Positions 8,534 to 17,669 of a stretch of 64,000 bases of DNA are shown here, piece after piece (positions within the stretch are counted from its first letter, which is position 1; every line of letters starts with the position of its first letter). Origin of the DNA: Vibrio diabolicus. GTDB lineage: Bacteria; Pseudomonadota; Gammaproteobacteria; Enterobacterales; Vibrionaceae. The stretch is from positions 62,001 through 126,000 of the forward strand of contig CCKK01000002.1 of the NCBI GenBank assembly GCA_001048675.1, given 5' to 3'. A program made the translations under genes and the position numbers. The notes below the pieces were generated by a model. It did no database searches, had not been told where the DNA came from, and saw only the letters and a program-made list of their open reading frames with translations.

Positions 8534-8571
8534 TTGTAAAATTCACATTGTAAAATTTTTGTTGTGAAATT
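8534..8571. promoter_or_regulatory. Three 14-bp-phased repeats, candidate operator
   Basis: TTGTAAAATT at 8534 and 8548 and TTGTGAAATT at 8562 recur with an exact 14-bp period. They abut the start codon of the XRE regulator and lie in the divergent promoter region. Autoregulation by that protein is inference. Confidence 0.55.
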
Positions 8572-8709
8572 GTAGTCAATATTTCGCTAGTCTACATAAT
8601 AAGCAGGCAAGGAAATTAACCATCAACTTCACAGAATTGCCTGAAACTTAAACGAAGGAATTAAGTTTTTACTCTAGGACGAGTTTTTTTAAGTTGCGAG
8701 GATATGACG

Positions 8710-9204
8710 ATGAATATGCTGAACTTCGATAAAAAAGAGATGCAACAACAACAACGCCCATTTATCGCTGAAGCTGTATTTGCCGTCGAAGCGGTAAGTG
8801 CTGAGCAGCAGAGCGAGAAGCAAGTAAAAGCGAAGCAACTACTAGACCGCATGTTCCCATTGGAGAACGGGTCGCACCAAGATGTATCAAGTTACGTAAT
8901 TGATTACCGCCATGTATTGGCTTACTTCAAAGACGGCACACACAGCGGCCTGAAAAGCCCAAAACACTTTGTGGCGTATACGGGTGAGAAAGAAGATCCA
9001 AAATCGATCTTGTTTAAAGACGATTCAGGTAACCACGTAGAAGTGCTATTTGGCTGTCATAAAGGCACCGGTTGTGTGGAGTTGATGGATATTGATGACA
9101 TTCAACTGGAAACACGCACTACGTTTAATCCTGAACTAACGGGTAATGCGCCGACGGCGATGCGCCACTGGATCAGCTTAATCAAAGGCGAACAAAAAAG
9201 GTAA
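8710..9204 (+). CDS. Conserved protein of unknown function, divergent from the XRE regulator
   Basis: A 164-residue soluble protein without signal peptide or membrane segments, rich in acidic and Gln residues at its N-terminus (KKEMQQQQRP), then a mixed region with HVLAYFKDGTHSGLKSPKHF and a GCHKGTGC cysteine pair. I do not recognise the family. The ATG at 8710 is preferred over the ATG at 8704 because the ribosome site GAGGA (8698-8702) is 7 nt from it and only 1 nt from the other. Divergence from the large XRE regulator suggests it is that regulator's target. Confidence 0.75.
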   Translation: MNMLNFDKKEMQQQQRPFIAEAVFAVEAVSAEQQSEKQVKAKQLLDRMFPLENGSHQDVSSYVIDYRHVLAYFKDGTHSGLKSPKHFVAYTGEKEDPKSILFKDDSGNHVEVLFGCHKGTGCVELMDIDDIQLETRTTFNPELTGNAPTAMRHWISLIKGEQKR

Positions 9205-9208
9205 GCCG

Positions 9209-9289
9209 ATGGCATGCAGTGAAGATAAAGAATACACTGCGAAAAACGGTGACGACTATATTCTAAGCTACTGCTACAGTGTCGATTAA
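9209..9289 (+). CDS. Possible 26-residue small protein
   Basis: Short frame MACSEDKEYTAKNGDDYILS... ending with TAA, starting 4 bp after the stop of the preceding gene and with AAAAAGG 6-7 nt upstream. Three cysteines, strongly acidic. Position between the gene and its terminator means it would be co-transcribed and perhaps translationally coupled. Evidence is only position, ribosome site and reasonable codon use. Confidence 0.4.
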   Translation: MACSEDKEYTAKNGDDYILSYCYSVD

Positions 9290-9314
9290 GATGTGAAGCG
9301 CCAGATAAATAGAC

Positions 9315-9340
9315 CCCGCACTCAATAGTGCGGGTTTTTT
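9315..9340 (+). terminator. Rho-independent terminator
   Basis: CCCGCACT / AGTGCGGG around CAAT, followed by TTTTTT. It ends the transcript that starts with the 8710 gene. Confidence 0.9.
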
Positions 9341-9393
9341 ATTCTATTTCGAAAAAGTCGGTCCTATTAACCAAGCTTACATAACAAATTGAT

Positions 9394-10409
9394 TTAAATG
9401 GGCATCACGCGGTTACGACCGAGTTGTTTTGCCTCATAAAGTTGCTTATCGGCTTTATTGACCAGAGCTTCAGGTGTATCACCCACCTCATATTCTGCTA
9501 CCCCAAAACGAAAGCAGTAATGCTGTGAACTTGTGTACCAGAACGCTTATCTCTGATGCGCAGTTTTTCTATCATGCGGCGTAGTGTGTCTGCATATTGG
9601 CGAGCAATTCGCAGAGATTTATTGGGCACAATTAAAGCGAACTCTTCACCACCAAAACGATACGCGCATATTCCATCTCGACAGCTTTGTTGTAGTCGAC
9701 GGGCAATGGCTTTTAGTACCGTATCGCCGAAAAGGTGGCCATAATTGTCGTTAAATGACTTGAAATGGTCGATATCAAGCATGATCAAGGTCATTGCTTG
9801 ATTTGATGCGATAAGCGAAGACAGATCTTTATCAAAAGCTCGACGGTTGTAAAGGTTGGATAGACCATCAAACAATGCGTCTTGCTGTACTTCAGCCAGC
9901 TGATTTTTGAGGCGAGAAATTTCTTCACTCGCATTAGTTAATTGGCTATTCAAAAACTTTGTCGAGTGACGAATTTCGTGTGACTCTGCGACAAGTTGAC
10001 GAATCACCACCATCACTTCTTCAATACTTAAGCTGTTGTCTTCAACTTTTTCTAGCTTATTAAAACTTTTGTCTACCATTTCAGAAAAGGAAGAAGTATC
10101 TGAAAGTGTATCGCTCATCGAGCTGGACACTTCATGCAGCAGAACTTCTACATTGGTTCTAAGATCTTCAAGGCTAGTTTCTGCTTTACTGGCAACATAG
10201 TTGTTATAAAGCTGTTTATTGGTTGCAGGCGGGCAGATACCGTAGTTTTCTAACACCGTATCCAACTCAAAGTTGAGTTCAGGAATGGTCTTGTCAACGT
10301 AGGTATACCAAAGCGCATAGTTGGCTGGCGTGGCAGCAACATGATTTTTGATCATTAGTGGTACCGCTTTTTTCAAATTAGCGGTCGATTTTTTAAACTC
10401 GTCGGTCAT
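9394..10409 (-). pseudogene. Diguanylate cyclase (GGEEF), frameshifted near its 3' end
   Basis: Cytoplasmic cyclic-di-GMP synthase. The intact frame runs from 10409 to 9498 and encodes about 300 residues: an N-terminal helical domain (ATPANYALWYTYVDK, like V. cholerae VCA0956 as I recall it), a coiled coil, and a GGDEF domain with GGEEF at 253-257. There is no I-site (RDGI instead of RxxD). After HSITA the frame breaks at about 9509-9520. In the -1/+2 frame the expected FGVAEYEVGDTPEALVNKAD ending continues to TAA at 9394-9396. Total length of 1016 nt equals 338 codons plus 2 nt. Two extra T bases (minus strand) in short T-runs explain it. Either an assembly error or recent decay. Confidence 0.85.
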
Positions 10410-10775
10410 TTCTGCGATGGTACTAGCAAAATGGAATTGGACTTAGATTAACGGATATTAACCAATATCGCTTTAATTTTTATCATTTTTGCATGGTTTA
10501 TATAAAAAATGAGTGATTAAGACCGTTATCAATATCGCCAAATTTTAATTTTATAAAATCTTAGTATGAAACATGTGCAAACGATGTTTTGGTGTTAAGG
10601 GCTCTAAGATGACCAGCCAATTGGTTTAGTGAGATTGTCAGTAACCTAATGATCGTAAAGCTCTATTGCCCGTACAACAACGAGTGGAATAAAAGACTTA
10701 GCGCTTAGGCTATTTGCAACAAGAACGCGGGACTCCGAGTTTACAAAAAACGAGTTTACAAAAAGAGGGTGCGAC
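10410..10775 (+). promoter_or_regulatory. Regulatory region upstream of the photolyase operon
   Basis: No gene seen in this 366-bp stretch. TGATCG at 10650-10655 and CGTA at 10671-10674, 15 bp apart, resemble the -35/-10 of the RpoE-ChrR (singlet-oxygen) ECF sigma factor, whose known regulon includes photolyases. A 14-bp direct repeat CGAGTTTACAAAAA follows at about 10735 and 10751, just before the ribosome site. Both are candidate regulatory signals only. Confidence 0.35.
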
Positions 10776-12110
10776 TTGGATAAGAAAATAGGACTGTATT
10801 GGTTCACTAATGACCTGCGTTTGCACGACAACCCGCTGTTGATAGACGCTTGTGCAGAAATGGATGAGTTAATTTGTTTGTATTGTCGCCCCTCGGTGAC
10901 ACCTTACTTGCAGCACTTTGCGCAGGAGACCTCTTTAGGCCGTGCGAAATTGCAGTTTCTCGAGGCATCGCTTAATGAACTTAATCAATCTTTAGCTAAA
11001 TTGGGGCAACGATTATGGACGGTTGAACTGACACCTTATCAAGCGATCAAATATGCCATCAGTCATTTCGGTATCACTCATATTTATGCTGATGCGTTTG
11101 CTGGTTCGGATGAGCAACAGGCACTAGAGCGTGCAATTAAAGGCACTCCCCATGTGAACATCAAACAGCAAGCGATCCGCACTTTGTTGCGCGAAGAACA
11201 GTTGCCATTTGAATTAAGGCAATTACCTGCGACCTTCACGAAATTTAGAAAGCAGGTCGAAGGTTTAGACCTCTCTCAACCTTACGAGAGCGTTCATGCT
11301 TTACCGCCAGCACCTTCAGGTATGAATTTTCCTACCGCTACGACATATTACTTTGACACCAAACCAGCATTTGATGGCGGAGAACTGAGCGGTCTTGAAC
11401 ATTGTCGACGCTATTTTGCTTCAAGTTTAGCGAGCGAATATAAACAGACGCGCAATGGGCTCGATGGGATGGAGTATTCAACCAAATTTTCACCTTGGTT
11501 AGCTCATGGTTGCGTCTCGCCTACAATCATTTATGCCATGCTCAAACAATATGAGCAGAAGAACGGAGCAAATGATTCAACCTATTGGATCTATTTCGAG
11601 TTGCTGTGGCGAGAATACTTTTATTGGTACGCAAGAAAGTATCAACAGACGTTGTTTCGATTTGGCGGTATCGCCAACCAGCCACCACTGACCAGTTTTT
11701 ATGCGCAACGCTTTAAGCAGTGGAAGAAAGGCGAGACACCTTTTCCAATCGTTAACGCATGTATGCATCAGCTTAATAAAACGGGTTATATGTCTAATCG
11801 AGGGCGCCAACTGGTCGCGAGCTGTCTGGTTCATGAACTCGGACTCGACTGGCGCTACGGTGCTGCTTATTTTGAAACTCAGTTGATTGATTACGATGTC
11901 GGCTCTAATTGGGGCAACTGGCAGTATTTGGCTGGTGTTGGCGCTGATCCACGTGGCTCACGTCAGTTTAATCTAGAAAAGCAGACACAAACTTATGATC
12001 CAGATTTTTCATTTATCGACAAATGGCAGGGGAGATGCGTAGGCGTACATCTTGATAGTGTCGATATGGTGGATTGGCCGATTGCGCCAAAAAAAGAGAG
12101 CGGGAGATAA
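10776..12110 (+). CDS. Cryptochrome DASH
   Basis: Photolyase-family flavoprotein with FAD and an antenna cofactor; DASH members repair cyclobutane dimers in single-stranded or looped DNA and may act as light sensors. The 444 residues have the N-terminal Rossmann-like antenna domain ([16 protein letters not shown]) and the FAD domain with [33 protein letters not shown], the [18 protein letters not shown] region, [25 protein letters not shown], and [20 protein letters not shown], which is diagnostic of DASH. The start is TTG at 10776 with GAGGG upstream. First gene of a tight three-gene operon. Confidence 0.93.
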   Translation: MDKKIGLYWFTNDLRLHDNPLLIDACAEMDELICLYCRPSVTPYLQHFAQETSLGRAKLQFLEASLNELNQSLAKLGQRLWTVELTPYQAIKYAISHFGITHIYADAFAGSDEQQALERAIKGTPHVNIKQQAIRTLLREEQLPFELRQLPATFTKFRKQVEGLDLSQPYESVHALPPAPSGMNFPTATTYYFDTKPAFDGGELSGLEHCRRYFASSLASEYKQTRNGLDGMEYSTKFSPWLAHGCVSPTIIYAMLKQYEQKNGANDSTYWIYFELLWREYFYWYARKYQQTLFRFGGIANQPPLTSFYAQRFKQWKKGETPFPIVNACMHQLNKTGYMSNRGRQLVASCLVHELGLDWRYGAAYFETQLIDYDVGSNWGNWQYLAGVGADPRGSRQFNLEKQTQTYDPDFSFIDKWQGRCVGVHLDSVDMVDWPIAPKKESGR

Positions 12111-12113
12111 CCA

Positions 12114-13658
12114 ATGCATTACGAGACGGTTCGGCTCATTCTTGGTGACCAACTTAATAGCGAGCATTCGTGGTTTCAACGTGTAGACGACTCGGTGCTT
12201 TACCTTGTTGCTGAGTTGAAACAAGAAAATACTTACGTTACGCATCACATTCAAAAGGTGTGTGCTTTTTTCTCTGCGATGGCGAATTTTGCCAACGAGC
12301 TGCAGGAAGAAGGGCATCAAGTTTTGCACCTTACGTTGGATGACACACAATCTTTCGAGGATCTTGCGCAAGTCTTACAACACTACGTGAGTGAAGTTGG
12401 TGCAAGTAAGTTTGAATATCAACGCCCCGACGAATACCGTTTACTAGAGCAGTTAGCCAAACTAAAGCTTGATGGGGTCGTGATGCGTAGCGTCGATACG
12501 GAACACTTTTTGTTACCGTTTGAGGAAATAGAATCGCAGTTTCCTCAAGGTAAACACATCATGATGGAGCACTTTTATCGCCGTATGCGTAAGCGCTTCG
12601 ACATCTTGATGCAAGACGGTAAGCCTATTGGTGGAAAGTGGAACTACGACGCCAATAACCGAAATAAACTTAAAGCAAAAGACATTGAACAGCTGTCAAA
12701 GCCATTAATGTTTAGTCATGACGTCAGTGATATTGTCGAGCGCTTAGGTCGGCACAACATTCAAACCATAGGTAAATTAAATGGTGATTTAATTTGGCCA
12801 GTAAATCGTTCTCAAAGCTTGTCTTTACTCGCGCATTTTTGTCAGGTCTGTTTGCCACTGTTTGGTCGTTTTCAAGACGCCATGACAGGTCAGCACGAGG
12901 CTAAATGGAGCTTGTATCACAGCCGGATTTCGTTCTCGCTGAACAGTAAGCTGCTGAATCCGCGAGAGGTGATTGACGCTTCACTTAAGGCATTTCATGC
13001 CAATGCCGACATAGACATTTCTCAGGTAGAAGGTTTTATTCGTCAGATCTTGGGATGGCGAGAATACATCCGAGGCGTTTATTGGGCGAACATGCCTCAT
13101 TACCCGAAAAAGAATGAACTGGAAGCGAGTAGAAAGCTGCCAGACTTCTTCTGGAACGGCGAAACCAAAATGGCCTGTATGCGAAACGCGATTGGCCAGT
13201 CTCTTGATTACGCTTACGCGCACCACATTCAGCGCTTGATGGTAACCGGTAACTTTTGTTTATTAACCGAGATCGACCCAGACCAAGTGGATGAATGGTA
13301 TCTCGGTATCTACGTTGATGCGATTGAATGGGTAGAAATGCCCAATACGCGCGGTATGGCACTGTTTGCAGATGGTGGGATTGTTGGCACCAAACCGTAT
13401 GCGGCGAGTGGCTCTTACATCAACAAAATGAGCGACTACTGTAAGGGTTGCCACTACGAAAATAAGGCTAGGAGTGGAGAAGGCTCTTGTCCGTTCAACA
13501 GCTTATATTGGCGCTTTATGAACAAACACGACAAACGCTTAGCAACGAATCCACGTATTGGGATGATTTTCCGATCTTGGGACAATATGGAAGAGCAGCA
13601 ACGCCAAGCGATATTAGATACCGCTGAGCACTATATGGAAAACTTGGAGAGCTTGTAA
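12114..13658 (+). CDS. FeS-type cryptochrome/photolyase (deoxyribodipyrimidine photolyase-related)
   Basis: Member of the bacterial iron-sulphur cryptochrome/(6-4) photolyase group (PhrB/CryB type). The 514 residues begin with a Rossmann-like domain (LILGDQLNSEHSWF), contain the long helical FAD domain (WKSLYHSRISFSLNSKLLNP-like region, ILGWREYIRGVYW, NAIGQSLDYAYAHHIQRLMV) and the 4Fe-4S cysteines at the C-terminal side (GCHY, then CPFNSLYWRF), consistent with a bound cluster. It starts 3 bp after the DASH gene and overlaps the next gene by one base, so the three are co-translated. Likely repairs (6-4) photoproducts; this is by family only. Confidence 0.92.
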   Translation: MHYETVRLILGDQLNSEHSWFQRVDDSVLYLVAELKQENTYVTHHIQKVCAFFSAMANFANELQEEGHQVLHLTLDDTQSFEDLAQVLQHYVSEVGASKFEYQRPDEYRLLEQLAKLKLDGVVMRSVDTEHFLLPFEEIESQFPQGKHIMMEHFYRRMRKRFDILMQDGKPIGGKWNYDANNRNKLKAKDIEQLSKPLMFSHDVSDIVERLGRHNIQTIGKLNGDLIWPVNRSQSLSLLAHFCQVCLPLFGRFQDAMTGQHEAKWSLYHSRISFSLNSKLLNPREVIDASLKAFHANADIDISQVEGFIRQILGWREYIRGVYWANMPHYPKKNELEASRKLPDFFWNGETKMACMRNAIGQSLDYAYAHHIQRLMVTGNFCLLTEIDPDQVDEWYLGIYVDAIEWVEMPNTRGMALFADGGIVGTKPYAASGSYINKMSDYCKGCHYENKARSGEGSCPFNSLYWRFMNKHDKRLATNPRIGMIFRSWDNMEEQQRQAILDTAEHYMENLESL

Positions 13659-14365
13659 TGGACATACTGATCGTTGGTGGAAATGGCGGCATTGGATTGG
13701 CGATGGTTCAACAAGCGCTAGTTCGCTTTCCTCAAGCTCGCGTGCATGCCACTTATCGTAAGCATCAACCAGACTGGCAACACCCAAATGTAGCTTGGCA
13801 TCAAGTGGATGTATCGCAGGACGAGCAGGTGACAGCGTTCAGTGAACAAATTGAACATGTTGATTGGTTGGTGAACTGCGTTGGTATGTTGCACACCCAA
13901 GATAAAGGTCCTGAGAAAAATCTTAGCTCGCTCGACGCAGACTTTTTTCAGCAAACCATCATGGTTAATACTTTGCCGAGTTTACTGTTGGCGAAATACT
14001 TCACGCCCAAGTTAAAACGCAGTACCAACCCCAAGTTTGCGACCATTTCGGCCAAAGTTGGCAGTATTAGTGATAATCACTTAGGCGGTTGGTACAGCTA
14101 TCGTGCATCGAAAGCCGCGTTAAATATGTTCCTCAAAACCATGTCGATTGAATGGCGGAGAATGGTCAAACACGGGACTGTACTCGCTCTTCACCCAGGC
14201 ACAACAGATACGGCTTTGTCGGCACCTTTTCAAGCGAATGTACCTGAAGGAAAGCTGTTTAGCCCAGAGCGTGTCGCGCGAGACTTATGGGGATTGATTG
14301 ACAAAGCAACCCCGCAGGATAGCGGGGCATTTTGGGCTTATGATGGTGCCTTGTTACCTTGGTGA
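13658..14365 (+). CDS. Short-chain dehydrogenase/reductase (SDR)
   Basis: 235-residue NAD(P)-dependent oxidoreductase of the classical SDR fold. It shows the cofactor motif VGGNGGIG, the NCVG strand end, the catalytic Ser region (TISAKVGSIS) and YRASK (Tyr-x-x-x-Lys) with the LHPGTTDT loop. The start codon overlaps the stop of the photolyase gene (TAATG). SDR genes commonly sit beside photolyases in marine gammaproteobacteria, suggesting a shared oxidative or light stress role, but the substrate is unknown. The CsgA-like or YqjQ-like subgroup would be my guess. Confidence 0.88.
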   Translation: MDILIVGGNGGIGLAMVQQALVRFPQARVHATYRKHQPDWQHPNVAWHQVDVSQDEQVTAFSEQIEHVDWLVNCVGMLHTQDKGPEKNLSSLDADFFQQTIMVNTLPSLLLAKYFTPKLKRSTNPKFATISAKVGSISDNHLGGWYSYRASKAALNMFLKTMSIEWRRMVKHGTVLALHPGTTDTALSAPFQANVPEGKLFSPERVARDLWGLIDKATPQDSGAFWAYDGALLPW

Positions 14366-14436
14366 AGCGCTGCTTGGTCTGAGCCACGTTACCTTGGAAA
14401 ATAAGGCTAGCAGTGCGACATAAAGTTTTTGTGGTT

Positions 14437-14583
14437 CTAACTTTTGACTGATTTGTTTCTTCGGCAGCGCTCAGAACAGTAAACGACTTCGTCCCAATTT
14501 CTTGCCCATTTCTTTCTCCAAGAAAATGGGCGATGGCAAACAGAGCAGATTTTGGTTGGTAATTGTGTTTTAAAACCTTTCAT
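14437..14583 (-). CDS. DUF2256 zinc-ribbon-like mini-protein
   Basis: A 48-residue basic protein too short for many gene finders. It carries two cysteine pairs, CSVC and CSERC, around a highly basic aromatic centre (PFSWRKKWARNW), the hallmark of DUF2256. A GGGGAGGA ribosome site precedes the ATG at 14581-14583. DUF2256 genes are often found beside cryptochrome/photolyase genes, and this one is convergent with the photolyase operon, so a link to light response is plausible. Binding of zinc or nucleic acid is inference. Confidence 0.85.
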   Translation of the reverse strand: MKGFKTQLPTKICSVCHRPFSWRKKWARNWDEVVYCSERCRRNKSVKS

Positions 14584-14634
14584 CTGGTCCTCCCCATTCG
14601 CCATCGTATGCCCTTGAAGTTGAATGAATACGAA

Positions 14635-15777
14635 CTATTTATCAAAGAGATACAGATACTCTTCATACCCCTGCGTTTTCATTTCACTTACAGGCACAAA
14701 CTTCATTGCCGCAGAGTTCATGCAGTAGCGTAATCCTGTTGGCTTCGGACCGTCTTTAAACACATGACCAAGGTGAGAATCGCCAAACTTACTGCGAACT
14801 TCCGTTCTTGGATAAATCAGCTTGTAATCGGTTTTTTCAACGATGTAACCTGGGTTAATTGGCTTAGTGAAACTTGGCCAACCCGTCCCCGATTTGTATT
14901 TATCGGTAGAAGAAAACAACGGCTCACCAGTTACGATATCAACGTAAATCCCCGCTTCTTTGTTGTCCCAATATTCGTTGTCGAACGGACGCTCGGTGCC
15001 TTCTTCTTGCGTTACGTAGTATTGCAACTCTGTTAAGTTTGATTTGATCTCGGACTTAGCAGGCTTACTGTACGCTTTCACTTTTGATATCAACTTTTTT
15101 TCTTCGATCAACTGACGAAGCGTTTTTGGGGTCTCTTTACGATCATCACCAAATACTTCATCCAAGTATTTATCTCGACCAGACGCATAGCGGTAATACT
15201 TATACTTTAAGCTGCTCTTTTTGTAGTAGTCTTGGTGATACTCTTCTGCAGGATAAAACTTCTCAAACTCGATCAGTTCTGTTTTCAACGGTTTTGGATA
15301 GATCATCGCTTTGTCGATTTCCATCATAAACTGTTCTGCGATCTGCTTTTGTTCCGCGTTATGATAGAAAATAGCAGGGCGATACTGTGGGCCACGGTCG
15401 ACAAAAGAGCCTTTATCGTCAGTAGGATCGATATGACGAAAAAAGTAGTCCAACACTTGCTCGTAACTAACCACTTTTGGATCGTACTTAACTTCGATCA
15501 CTTCTATGTGACCTGATTTACCTGATGAAACTTGGCGATAAGTTGGGTTTTCAACATGACCACCAGAATAGCCTGATATGACATCGACTACGCCAGTCAA
15601 CTGTTCCAAATCAGATTCTGTACACCAGAAACAGCCGCCAGCTAGTGTGGCGATTTCTGCATTCTCTGAAGCCTTCATCTTATCCATCGTATCGGCGGTG
15701 CCTGCTTTACTCAAAAGTAGAAACAAGACAGGAAGTGCGAAAGAGAATCCGACCAATAACTTAGATATATTCTTCAT
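14635..15777 (-). CDS. msrAB: Secreted bifunctional methionine sulfoxide reductase MsrA-MsrB
   Basis: Reduces both S- and R-methionine sulfoxide in proteins, here in the envelope: the first 28 residues form a signal peptide or anchor ([19 protein letters not shown]). The MsrA domain follows with catalytic Cys49 in GGCFWC and the [12 protein letters not shown] region. The MsrB domain comes after a linker near residue 235 with [21 protein letters not shown] and catalytic Cys352 in RYCMNS. The MsrB zinc CxxC pairs are absent, which occurs in part of the family. There is no thioredoxin-like N-terminal domain as in PilB. Downstream of DUF2256 neighbours and near the OsmC-like gene: oxidative-damage context. 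Confidence 0.93.
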   Translation of the reverse strand: MKNISKLLVGFSFALPVLFLLLSKAGTADTMDKMKASENAEIATLAGGCFWCTESDLEQLTGVVDVISGYSGGHVENPTYRQVSSGKSGHIEVIEVKYDPKVVSYEQVLDYFFRHIDPTDDKGSFVDRGPQYRPAIFYHNAEQKQIAEQFMMEIDKAMIYPKPLKTELIEFEKFYPAEEYHQDYYKKSSLKYKYYRYASGRDKYLDEVFGDDRKETPKTLRQLIEEKKLISKVKAYSKPAKSEIKSNLTELQYYVTQEEGTERPFDNEYWDNKEAGIYVDIVTGEPLFSSTDKYKSGTGWPSFTKPINPGYIVEKTDYKLIYPRTEVRSKFGDSHLGHVFKDGPKPTGLRYCMNSAAMKFVPVSEMKTQGYEEYLYLFDK

Positions 15778-15980
15778 AGCTACCTCAACGTTGTTTTTCG
15801 TAGAAAGTGTGACTGAAATAAAAAGTGTTACGTATAGAGAAAGGCAACCGAGCGAAAAAATTACAGCAATGTTGAAAATTCCGTTGCCCTTTTATGCGAG
15901 AAAGCTAAAGTATCGACACGAAATACACCGCTTGATAGGGCAACGATGTCTTCAACGAGCGATGCTAAATGAGGTAAATC

Positions 15981-16379
15981 ATGCAAGCAGAAGTTAAATG
16001 GGTAGAAGATTTTAAATTCCTTGGGCAATCTCAGTCGGGTCACTCCGTAGTGATGGATGGCAATGGCGGTGCAACGGCACCAAGCCCAATGGAAATGGTA
16101 CTAATGGCCGCTGGTGGCTGTAGCTCTGTCGATGTTGTCGACGGTTTGAAAACGGCAGGACAAAAGGTCTTGTCTGTTAATGCCAAGCTAACCACAGAGC
16201 GTCGTGAAACCGCACCACGTATCTTTACGCAAGTGAATATCCACTTTGAAGTGTCAGGTGACGAGCTTGACCCAGAAGTCGTAGCAAAAGTGGCGGCTGA
16301 CTCGCTAGAAAAATACTGCTCGGTTTGCCTAATGCTTGGCAAAGGTGTCGAAATGACACACAGCTGGGAAATCGTGTAA
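15981..16379 (+). CDS. OsmC/Ohr-family protein (YhfA-like)
   Basis: 132-residue cytoplasmic protein of the OsmC superfamily, whose members reduce organic hydroperoxides. It has the SPMEMVLMAAGGCSSVDV segment with Cys47 and a second cysteine pair at 113/116 (CSVCLML). The overall form is that of the YhfA subgroup rather than Ohr, in which the peroxidatic pair is differently spaced, so a peroxidase role is likely but not assured. It diverges from msrAB across a 200-bp region and ends with its own terminator. Confidence 0.88.
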   Translation: MQAEVKWVEDFKFLGQSQSGHSVVMDGNGGATAPSPMEMVLMAAGGCSSVDVVDGLKTAGQKVLSVNAKLTTERRETAPRIFTQVNIHFEVSGDELDPEVVAKVAADSLEKYCSVCLMLGKGVEMTHSWEIV

Positions 16380-16418
16380 ATCGATACCCTCCGCAGAATG
16401 AAAAAATAGCAAAATAGG

Positions 16419-16447
16419 AAAGAGAAAAGTGCAGGCTTTTCTCTTTT
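16419..16447 (+). terminator. Rho-independent terminator
   Basis: AAAGAGAAAAG pairs with CTTTTCTCTTT around TGCAGG, followed by a T-run. It ends the OsmC-like gene. Confidence 0.75.
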
Positions 16448-16502
16448 TTTCTTGTGCAATTCGCGTACTGTGTGTTTGGTCTGAAGTAGTAGGAATTTTC
16501 CA

Positions 16503-17057
16503 ATGACCGAACTAGAAAAAATGATGTCCGGCCAAGTATTTGATGGCATGGACAAAGAAATTGACGCCATTCGAACTCAAGCGACTCTTGCCCTGCGCGC
16601 CTTCAATAACAACACTGACGAAAGTAAGCGCGACGAATTGCAAAAACAGCTGTTTGGCAAAGCGGGTCTTTGCATTGTTCAAGCCCCTTTCCATTGCGAA
16701 TTCGGTAAAACCATCGAAATCGGCGAAGAAACCTTTATCAACATGAACGTGGTCATGCTCGATGGTGCCAAAATTACCATCGGGAACAACGTGCTCATTG
16801 GCCCGAGCGTGCAATTGTATACCGCTTCTCATTCTGTTGATTACCGAAGTCGCCGACGTTGGGAGACGTTTTGTAAACCTATCACGATTGAAGATGATGT
16901 GTGGATTGGTGGTAACTCCGTCATTAACCAAGGTGTAACGATTGGTGCTCGCTCGGTGATTGCGGCGAACTCGGTCGTCAACCATGATGTGCCGCCAGAT
17001 TGTCTATACGGAGGCACACCTGCTAAGTTGATTCGTCGTCTCAACGAAGAAGAGTAA
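16503..17057 (+). CDS. Sugar O-acetyltransferase (maltose/galactoside type)
   Basis: 184-residue left-handed beta-helix acyltransferase that transfers acetyl from acetyl-CoA to a sugar hydroxyl. The N-terminal helical cap (EKMMSGQVFDGMDKEI...R.Q) matches the Maa/LacA family, followed by hexapeptide coils (IGNNVLIGPSVQ, IEDDVWIGGNSVINQGVTIG) and the catalytic His in TASHSVDY. The C-terminal YGGTPAKLIR closes the trimer helix. The length is typical of maltose acetyltransferase. It stands alone. Confidence 0.9.
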   Translation: MTELEKMMSGQVFDGMDKEIDAIRTQATLALRAFNNNTDESKRDELQKQLFGKAGLCIVQAPFHCEFGKTIEIGEETFINMNVVMLDGAKITIGNNVLIGPSVQLYTASHSVDYRSRRRWETFCKPITIEDDVWIGGNSVINQGVTIGARSVIAANSVVNHDVPPDCLYGGTPAKLIRRLNEEE

Positions 17058-17144
17058 GAATCGATAGTGATGGTATGATGACTCGCTTTACAGGCATAAG
17101 AGAATCATGCCATCAGAAAGGGATAATTCGCCAAGGAGTCTAAG

Positions 17145-17378
17145 ATGTCGAACAAGACAGAAGTCCTCATGTGCCCGACATGTGGGGTAGAAACGCATCA
17201 TGTAGTGGTGTTAGTCAGAAAGAAAAGTGGCTTTGAAGGCGATAAAAATCGCAACAAGAAAGAGTTCATCGCTGGATTTCTCAAAAGTGTAGTGTTCGGC
17301 GCCTTCCTTGCTTCTATGGATGAATTTGAACGTCACTTGATCTGCGAAAACTGTGGTCATAAAACCATTCAACAGTAA
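17145..17378 (+). CDS. Small zinc-ribbon protein of unknown function
   Basis: 77 residues with a CPTC pair near the N-terminus and a CENC pair near the C-terminus, which would form one zinc ribbon. Between them is a basic stretch (RKKSGFEGDKNRNKKE) and a hydrophobic region (FIAGFLKSVVFGAFLASM) that could be a membrane-associated helix. GGAG precedes the ATG. I do not recognise a named family. It may have a partner to bind, but nothing adjacent suggests one. Confidence 0.75.
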   Translation: MSNKTEVLMCPTCGVETHHVVVLVRKKSGFEGDKNRNKKEFIAGFLKSVVFGAFLASMDEFERHLICENCGHKTIQQ

Positions 17379-17669
17379 CTGATAGTCTTTCTTTCTCTGC
17401 ATAAGTTCATAAGTGCGGTTTGAAGCACTGGTTATTCAAATCGCATTATCCTCTTTTAGTGCTTTTGCTCTTCTTATGTTCCTTTCTCAAAAATGAGTCA
17501 CACCAGTACACATTTTAACCGCTCGGATACAGGTAAATCACTGCTATGTATAATAAATTTGGTGGGAAATACGTGTTTCAGCTCGATGTTTAACCTCTGT
17601 TCTATCGACACGTTTTGGGTCCGTAAACACTTAAATTTCGTTTGCTTTATGTTATATACAGTGCGGTTT

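Noticed and set aside
14310..14335. Hairpin CCCCGC/GCGGGG with following TTTT near the SDR 3' end
   Set aside because: It lies within the coding sequence and has no proper T-run; not called as a terminator.
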